From contig NW_013654601.1 of the NCBI RefSeq assembly GCF_000499385.1, forward strand, positions 37,501 to 47,500: 10,000 nucleotides of DNA, written 5' to 3'. This DNA is from Eimeria necatrix. Its lineage: Eukaryota; Apicomplexa; Conoidasida; Eucoccidiorida; Eimeriidae. The translations under genes were made by a program, and so were the position numbers. This document shows, one piece after another, positions 6,440 through 10,000 of this stretch. Numbering within the stretch: the first letter of the stretch is position 1; every line of letters starts with the position of its first letter. The notes under the pieces are model-generated. The model ran no database searches. It was not told the DNA's origin and saw only the letters and a program-made list of their open reading frames with translations.

Positions 6440-7642
6440 GGAGGGGGGGGAGGGGGAGGGGGGCCTCCAGCTGCGGGCGGGGGCTGCGGGCGGCGGGGAG
6501 CAGCAGGCAGGCGCAGCAGCTGCTGCTGCTGCTGATGCTGCTGCTGCTGCTGCTGCTGCTGCGGGAGCGGACTGGGAAGCGGCAGCAGCAGCAGCAAGTG
6601 AACACGAGAGGCCCCCGGACCCCCACCTCCTCCAGGCCTTGAGCACCCTGGAGCCCCTCAGGGGGCCCCCCGGTGGGGGGGCCCCCCTCCCCAACCGGCA
6701 CTGCAGGAGGGGCCTCGCTCGCGCTGCACTTGCTGCCAGGGGGGCCCCCGGGGGCCCCTCCAGGAAGCCTCCGCGGCTGCGGGACCTTTTGCTGCGGCAG
6801 CAGCCCAAAGCAGCTTCCAAAAAACCCGCCAAGGGGGGCCCCCGGAAAAAGGGAAAGGGGGGGCCCCCAGGCGAGCCCGAGGGGGGCCCCAAGGAACCCA
6901 CAGCAAACGAGGGGGGCCCCACTGACACGGCGGACACTACGGGGGGCCCCACTGATAAGACTGAGACCACGGGGGCCCCCAGTGATAAGGCTGAGACTGC
7001 GGGGGGCCCCACTGATAAGACTACGGGGGCCCCCAGTGATAAGGCTGAGACTACGGGGGCCCCCAGTGATAAGGCTGAGGCTACGGGGGCCCCCAATGAT
7101 AATGCTGAGGCTACGGGGGGCCCCCACGAAGGAGGGTCTCAAGCGGGGGGGGGCCCCCAAGAGGCCTCCGAGGGGGCCCCTGAAGGGGGCCCCCCAGGGG
7201 ACTCCGCAGAGGCAGAAGCGCAAGGGGCTTCACAGGTACCAGAGGGGCCCCCAAATGGCCCTGAAAGCGCAGCAGGGGCCCCCACGAACTCCCCTTCCGT
7301 GGGGGCCCCCACGGGGGGGGCCCCTCAGGGGGGCCCCCCACCAAACCCAGAGGGACCCACTTCTAAGGGGCCCCCTGCGGATGCTGCCTGGCCAGCTTTG
7401 GCTGCTTACTTTCTGCGGCAGGCGCGCCGGATTGAAGAAGATCAGGAGGGCCTCGTGGGGGCCCCCCCATTGGGGGCCCCGGGGGCCCCCTGGGGCCCCC
7501 TGGGGCCCCACAACAGCCAAGGGGGCCCCCAAGAAGACCAAGAAAAGCAGCGCGAAGGTACTTTCAACACTTCAGAAGGTAATGCTCTGGAAGGGGGCCC
7601 TGCAGCGCTGTCGGGGATGTGGGGCCACGAGGATGGAGGCCT

Positions 7643-7689
<47 letters not shown>

Positions 7690-7949
7690 CAAATACCCGC
7701 AACAACAGCAGCAGCAAAAATTCCCGCAACAGCAGCAGCAGCAGCAAAAACTCCCGCAACAGCAGCAGCAGCAACAAAAATGCCTGCAACAGGAGCAGCA
7801 GCAGCAAAAATGCCGGCAGCAGCGGCAGCAACAAAAATGCCCGCAACAGCAGCAGCAGCAGCAAGAATGCCCGCAGCAGCAGCAGCAGCAGCCGGGAGGT
7901 GCCTTCTCGCGGGGTTCCTACCAGTGACGACAACCGCGAAAGGCCTTAG
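4741..7949 (+). CDS. Unrecognised multi-exon protein with coiled coil, Cys cluster and Gly-Ala-Pro / poly-Q / poly-A repeats
   Basis: Model: exon 1 4741-4785, exon 2 5182-6110, exon 3 6200-7949 (TAG), about 907 residues, phases 0 and 2 matching. The start CACAATGG is the first ATG in the frame, although the frame is open upstream to about 4558, so an earlier start or 5' exon is possible. Residues 1-100 are basic and complex (LRFPTVAALKEWMAEQKK, THKPKTPKKG, YKCKHWRNPEDFASYRKYKS); about 102-186 are Gly-Ala-Pro repeats; about 187-255 are highly charged and heptad-like, a coiled coil; 279-294 poly-Gln; about 311-317 CGRCAWC after an Arg-rich stretch; then NYKTPAAAKDFIWRHSYL. The rest is Ala/Gly/Pro-rich with a 10-residue tandem repeat (about 564-634) and an island AAWPALAAYFLRQARRIEED (about 718-740). 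Basic composition suggests a nuclear protein; no family was recognised. The C-terminus after about 7550 is uncertain. Confidence 0.6.
4786..5181 (+). other. Predicted intron holding converging telomere-like repeats
   Basis: Donor CAG|GTGTCT, acceptor GCGGGCAG|CTG, 396 bases. AAACCCT tracts (4810-4840, 4853-4889, 4951-5042) are followed by a TTTAGGG tract (5125-5173). The two are reverse complements and could pair in the transcript. Stops occur in all frames, so some intron is required if exons 1 and 2 belong together. Confidence 0.5.
5182..6110 (+). CDS. Exon 2 of the unrecognised plus-strand gene
   Basis: This is the best-supported exon of the gene: complex basic sequence, Gly-Ala-Pro repeats in frame (about 5440-5693), the coiled coil with ESQLFVLQEKLQKLRRRVKY and ESLEKETETLKAAIALLAGE, then (CAG)16 as poly-Gln and RACGRCAWCRTAAAPQ. 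It ends at CAGAA|GTGAAG, two bases before an in-frame TGA. A piece of telomere-like repeat (5299-5317) is translated in frame as KTLNPR; it could instead mark a missed small intron. Confidence 0.65.
5440..5700. repeat. GGGGCCCC palindrome cluster coding Gly-Ala-Pro
   Basis: Near-continuous GGGGGCCCCC units read GGG-GCC-CCx, giving GAP and GPP triplets between the basic N-terminal region and the coiled coil of the plus-strand protein. Confidence 0.85.
5971..6018 (+). repeat. (CAG)16 coding poly-Gln
   Basis: Sixteen perfect CAG triplets between the coiled coil and the Arg-rich CGRCAWC segment. Confidence 0.9.
6111..6199 (+). other. Predicted 89-base intron of the plus-strand gene
   Basis: Donor GTGAAG, acceptor GGGGCCGCAG|C. 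It resolves the switch from frame 1 (coiled coil, Cys cluster) to frame 3 (NYKTPAAAKDFIWRHSYL onward). A competing splice, AAG|GTGCAG at 6117 to TTTGCTTCCAG|TCC at 6281, has a better acceptor but needs frame 3 on both sides, which the upstream exon does not supply. Confidence 0.45.
6200..7949 (+). CDS. Exon 3 of the unrecognised plus-strand gene
   Basis: Frame 3 is open throughout. Complex islands support it: DFIWRHSYLSPGALSLCFQ, SPDLALQLAREG, AIEHCLYAARKQQ, DPHLLQALSTLEPLRG, RLRDLLLRQQPKAASKKPA and AAWPALAAYFLRQARRIEED. They are separated by poly-Ala and Gly-Ala-Pro sequence. Strong donor-like sites at GCGAAG|GTACTT (7558) and TCAGAAG|GTAATG (7579) suggest that the real C-terminus may be spliced elsewhere; the poly-Ser tail to 7949 is the simplest reading. 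Confidence 0.55.
6914..7125 (+). repeat. 30-bp tandem repeat encoding a GAPSDKAETT-type decapeptide
   Basis: Seven units are visible in frame 3: GGPTDTADTT, GGPTDKTETT, GAPSDKAETA, a shortened GGPTDKTT, GAPSDKAETT, GAPSDKAEAT and GAPNDNAEAT. Each unit joins a GGGGCCC core to a T/S-D-K-x-E segment. One unit is six bases shorter but keeps the frame. Confidence 0.85.
7645..7892 (+). repeat. CAG tract followed by an interrupted array with AAAAATGCCCG-type spacers
   Basis: (CAG)n at about 7645-7687, then roughly seven degenerate units of about 27-36 bases, each a CAG/CAA run plus a spacer such as AAAAACTCCCG or AAAAATGCCCG. All three plus frames are open: Ser with KN[SA]R spacers, Gln with QK[FLC]P spacers, Ala with K[IMT]PA spacers. 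The amino-acid reading is thus uncertain. Confidence 0.75.
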
Positions 7950-7980
7950 CTAGCTGCTGCTCCTGCAAATTGAGGACGAA

Positions 7981-8046
<66 letters not shown>

Positions 8047-8342
8047 TGCAGCAGCTGAAAAGATAAGCCCGAAGTACCCTGTTGGGGCCTCCTGCATGCG
8101 TGAGGCTTTTACAGGGCTTTTCCTGTGCAGCGACTTTTGGGGGCCCCCGTAGGGGCCCCCAAGGGGGCCCCCTTAGGAGCTTTGAGGGGCCCCCTTGGGG
8201 CCCCTCAGAGCTTCTTTGGGGGCCCCCAAATGCAAGTGTAGTCTGAAATGCAAATGCAAAAGAAAATGAAATAAAAGCTTTATAAAAGCACAAGCCCAGA
8301 GATTGTCTTCAGAAAAGAATATAAAACAAATTCAAAAATAAA
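7950..8342 (+). other. Probable 3' UTR and poly(A) signal region
   Basis: Downstream of the plus gene's TAG lie a CAG tract (7980-8045), a GGGGCCCC cluster (8141-8230), then A-rich DNA with AATAAA at 8270-8275 and 8337-8342. No convincing gene is seen on either strand. A short open stretch starting LLLLQIEDE (about 7951) may be an alternative last exon. Confidence 0.4.
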
Positions 8343-8377
8343 ATTTGCAAAAAAGGGTTTCAAGGGAACTGCGCTGA

Positions 8378-8625
8378 GGCCCCCCAGGGGGCCCTCTACG
8401 GGGCTTCTGTGGGGCCCCCTTTAGGGGGCCCCGGAGGGGCCCCCCTGAGAAGCCCCAGAGGGGCCCCCCTGAGGGGCCCCTGAGGGGTCCTATGGGGGCC
8501 CCAGTAAGGCGCTCTTGTGGTGTGCGGGGACCCTTTGGGGCCCTCTAGGGGGCCCCCTCTGGGGCCCTCTAGGGGGCCCCCCTCTGGGGCCCTCTAGGGG
8601 GGCCCCCAGGAGAGGGGCCCCCCGC
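8378..8625. repeat. Non-genic GGGGCCCC cluster with a short tandem array
   Basis: GGGGCCCC units with CTCT or TGAG spacers. Between about 8536 and 8612 a unit of about 25-30 bases, GGGGCCCTCTAGGGGG followed by CCCC and CTCT, recurs three times. A minus-strand frame through it is open but shows only Arg/Gly/Pro repeat. Confidence 0.75.
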
Positions 8626-8764
8626 GTGTGGCTGTGGGCTGCGAGGTGCTGCTGCAGCCTGGCAGCAGATTTTTGAATTCTTTTTAGGAGTTTTGGACAA
8701 AAATGAATTAATCCATTTAAGGAATTGTTCAAACAATTTCTTTTTTTCGAGACAAAGACAGGCA

Positions 8765-9230
8765 GAGCTAGCTGTAGGCGCAGCTAACTGCGCCCACGGC
8801 TAGCCGTTAGCTAGCCACGTCACTAGTCAGCTAGCTAGCTAGCTAGCTAGCTAGCTAGCTGGCTAGCTAGCTAGCTAGCCGTATCACTAGCTAGCGAGTT
8901 AGCTAGCTAGCCAGCCAGGTACTCCAGTAGTGAACTAGCTGGCCGAGCAGCTATATAGCTTGCCAGCTTGCTAGTTCAATATGGAAGCTGCGCGTTAGCT
9001 AGCCACCGCAAGACATAGCTCGTTAGCTAGCCAGCTAGCTAGCTGGTTAGCTAGCTGGCTAGCTAGCTAGATAGCTAAACAGGTGCGGCGGGGGATCGAG
9101 CTAGGCACCGTGAAGGCCTACAGGGCCTGTGCAAGGCCCCAACTGGCTGCCCGGAGTCTGCAGCTAGCTGGTGGCTAGCTGGTGGCTAGCTGGTGGCTAG
9201 CTGGTGGCTAGCCACAGCTAGCTGTGGGCT
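8765..9230. repeat. GCTAGCTA-rich palindromic block
   Basis: CTAG/GCTA tetranucleotides dominate. Pure (CTAG)n runs at about 8830-8860; four perfect 11-bp units GCTAGCTGGTG at 9163-9206; perfect palindromes GTGGCTAGCCAC (9204-9215) and CCACAGCTAGCTGTGG (9212-9227); stem-loops at 8777-8794, 8798-8816 and 8932-8977. TAG falls in all six frames in the runs, so it is non-coding. Confidence 0.85.
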
Positions 9231-9500
9231 TAGTGGCCAAGGGAAGGGCCACTGGCTTCTAAAGCAAAATGGCTGTAACTCTGAGCCCCTCAAGCCCAGC
9301 TCCAAACCCTAAACCCTAAACCCTAAACCCTAGCTCTGGCGCCTAGAGCTTGCAAACCCTAGACCCTCGCTCCTGGCCTTCCGCCCTATCTCTAAACCCC
9401 TGCCAAACCCTAAAGGGCTTTGGATCTGCAAGCCAAGAGTTTGGCGGGACTAACAGGAGGATCTAGGGTTTTGCGAGTAGGGTTTGACAAACATATTGGT

Positions 9501-9944
9501 GTTTAGGGTTTAGGGTTTAGGGTTTAGGGTTTAGGGTTTAGGGTTTAGGGTTTAGGGTTTAGGGTCCTCGGATTAGGCGCTATGCAGGACTCCTATGCTC
9601 GAAGCTCTAAGTTTTACCGTTAAGGGTTCAGGTGGGAGACGCCGTGCATTAGGGTTTAGGGTTTAGGGTTTAGAGTTTAGGGTTTAGGGTCTAGTGTCTA
9701 GAGTTTAGAGGTGTAGGGTTTGGGGTTCAGGATTTAGGGTTTAGCGCTCAGGGTTCAGGGTTTGGGGTTCAAGGTTTAGGGTTTAGGGTTTAGGGTTTAG
9801 GGTTTCCGCTGCAAAACGCTGCAGCTCAGAGTTTGCCTGCTGTGAACCGCGGTGTCTTAAAAAAAAGAGTTTTAAGACACTTCTGTGCTGTGCAAAATTA
9901 AAATTTAGGGTTTAGGGTTTAGGGTTTAGGGTTTAGGGTTTAGG
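9501..9944. repeat. Telomere-like TTTAGGG tracts (right part of window)
   Basis: Pure tract at 9501-9565, degenerate tract at about 9650-9804, pure tract at 9903-9944, separated by unique islands. An opposite-orientation AAACCCT tract lies at 9303-9332. These heptamers place a stop in every frame every 21 bases, so the region is non-coding apart from the islands. Confidence 0.9.
9852..9880. repeat. Perfect 11-bp inverted repeat (hairpin)
   Basis: GTGTCTTAAAA and TTTTAAGACAC flank a 7-base loop (AAAAGAG). It sits in a unique island between telomere-like tracts. No gene lies directly upstream, so a terminator role is not supported. Confidence 0.8.
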
Positions 9945-10000
9945 GGTCACGTGGAGTGGTGAACGGTCGAAGACCGGCGGACCTGCCGCCTATCTGCTGC

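Noticed and set aside
5412..7223. Minus-strand open frame of about 600 codons
   Set aside because: It is the complement of stop-free GGGGCCCC and CAG repeats. The plus strand has the coiled coil and complex islands, while the minus product is Pro/Arg/Gly-rich with poly-Cys and poly-Ser.
6673..7953. Plus-strand frame-1 open frame overlapping exon 3
   Set aside because: The product is an Arg/Gly/Pro-rich shadow of the GGGGCCCC repeats; frame 3 has regular decapeptides and better islands. A short stretch (KGAPKKTKKSSAKVLSTLQK, near 7530) is less repetitive, so a late frame change by splicing is not fully excluded.
7946..8293. Minus-strand frame over the probable 3' UTR
   Set aside because: It is composed of repeat complement (poly-Cys from CAG) with only a short ordinary segment, and it is antisense to the A-rich AATAAA region.
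8490..8732. Minus-strand frame with LIHFCPKLLKRIQKSAARLQ then Gly/Arg/Pro repeats
   Set aside because: The start is not ATG, the first half is AT-rich spacer, and the rest is GGGGCCCC repeat. No upstream exon is possible in the adjoining GCTAGCTA block.
9240..9300. Short ATG frame starting AAAATGGCTGTAACT
   Set aside because: Only about 17 codons before a stop in the adjoining AAACCCT tract, and no splice partner could be identified.
9501..9944. A true chromosome end
   Set aside because: Tracts are short, degenerate in places, interrupted by unique DNA and accompanied by the opposite orientation at 9303-9332; a terminal telomere would be long and of one orientation.

Overview
The window looks like nuclear DNA of a coccidian apicomplexan, most probably an Eimeria species. 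Three repeat families point there: (CAG)n/(CTG)n tracts throughout, telomere-like TTTAGGG/AAACCCT heptamers scattered internally in both orientations, and long runs of the palindrome GGGGCCCC. This matches the repeat-rich chromosome segments and homopolymer-rich proteins described for Eimeria. The genus is an inference; no species-specific sequence was recognised. Most open frames are artefacts, because CAG and GGGGCCCC repeats contain no stop codon in any of six frames. Genes were therefore called from domain motifs plus splice sites with matching phases.

Layout. (1) 1 to about 3880, minus strand: a multi-exon gene for a GRC3/NOL9-type polynucleotide 5'-kinase, 3' end beyond the left edge. 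The Walker A exon, a 23-codon exon with the D-x-D-x-G-Q motif, and a following exon with the SPLLTPPHL block join in phase and match the family. At least five telomere-like or CTG-rich stretches fall in the predicted introns. (2) About 3885-4740: a spacer full of telomere-like repeats between divergently oriented genes, with a few short open islands of unknown status. (3) 4741-7949, plus strand: a three-exon model for an unrecognised protein of about 907 residues with a basic N-terminal region, a long charged coiled coil, a CGRCAWC cysteine cluster, and Gly-Ala-Pro, poly-Gln, poly-Ala and 10-residue tandem repeats. (4) 7950-8342: probable 3' UTR with AATAAA signals. (5) 8378-8625: GGGGCCCC-rich block with a short tandem array. 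(6) About 8765-9230: a GCTAGCTA-rich block full of palindromes, non-coding in every frame. (7) 9240-10000: telomere-like repeat tracts with short unique islands and one perfect hairpin.

The kinase homologue would act with a Las1-type nuclease in pre-rRNA ITS2 processing. The second gene's sequence (basic, charged coiled coil, Cys cluster) would suit a nuclear protein, but no function can be assigned. Exon limits are inferred from splice consensus and phase only; transcript data would settle them.
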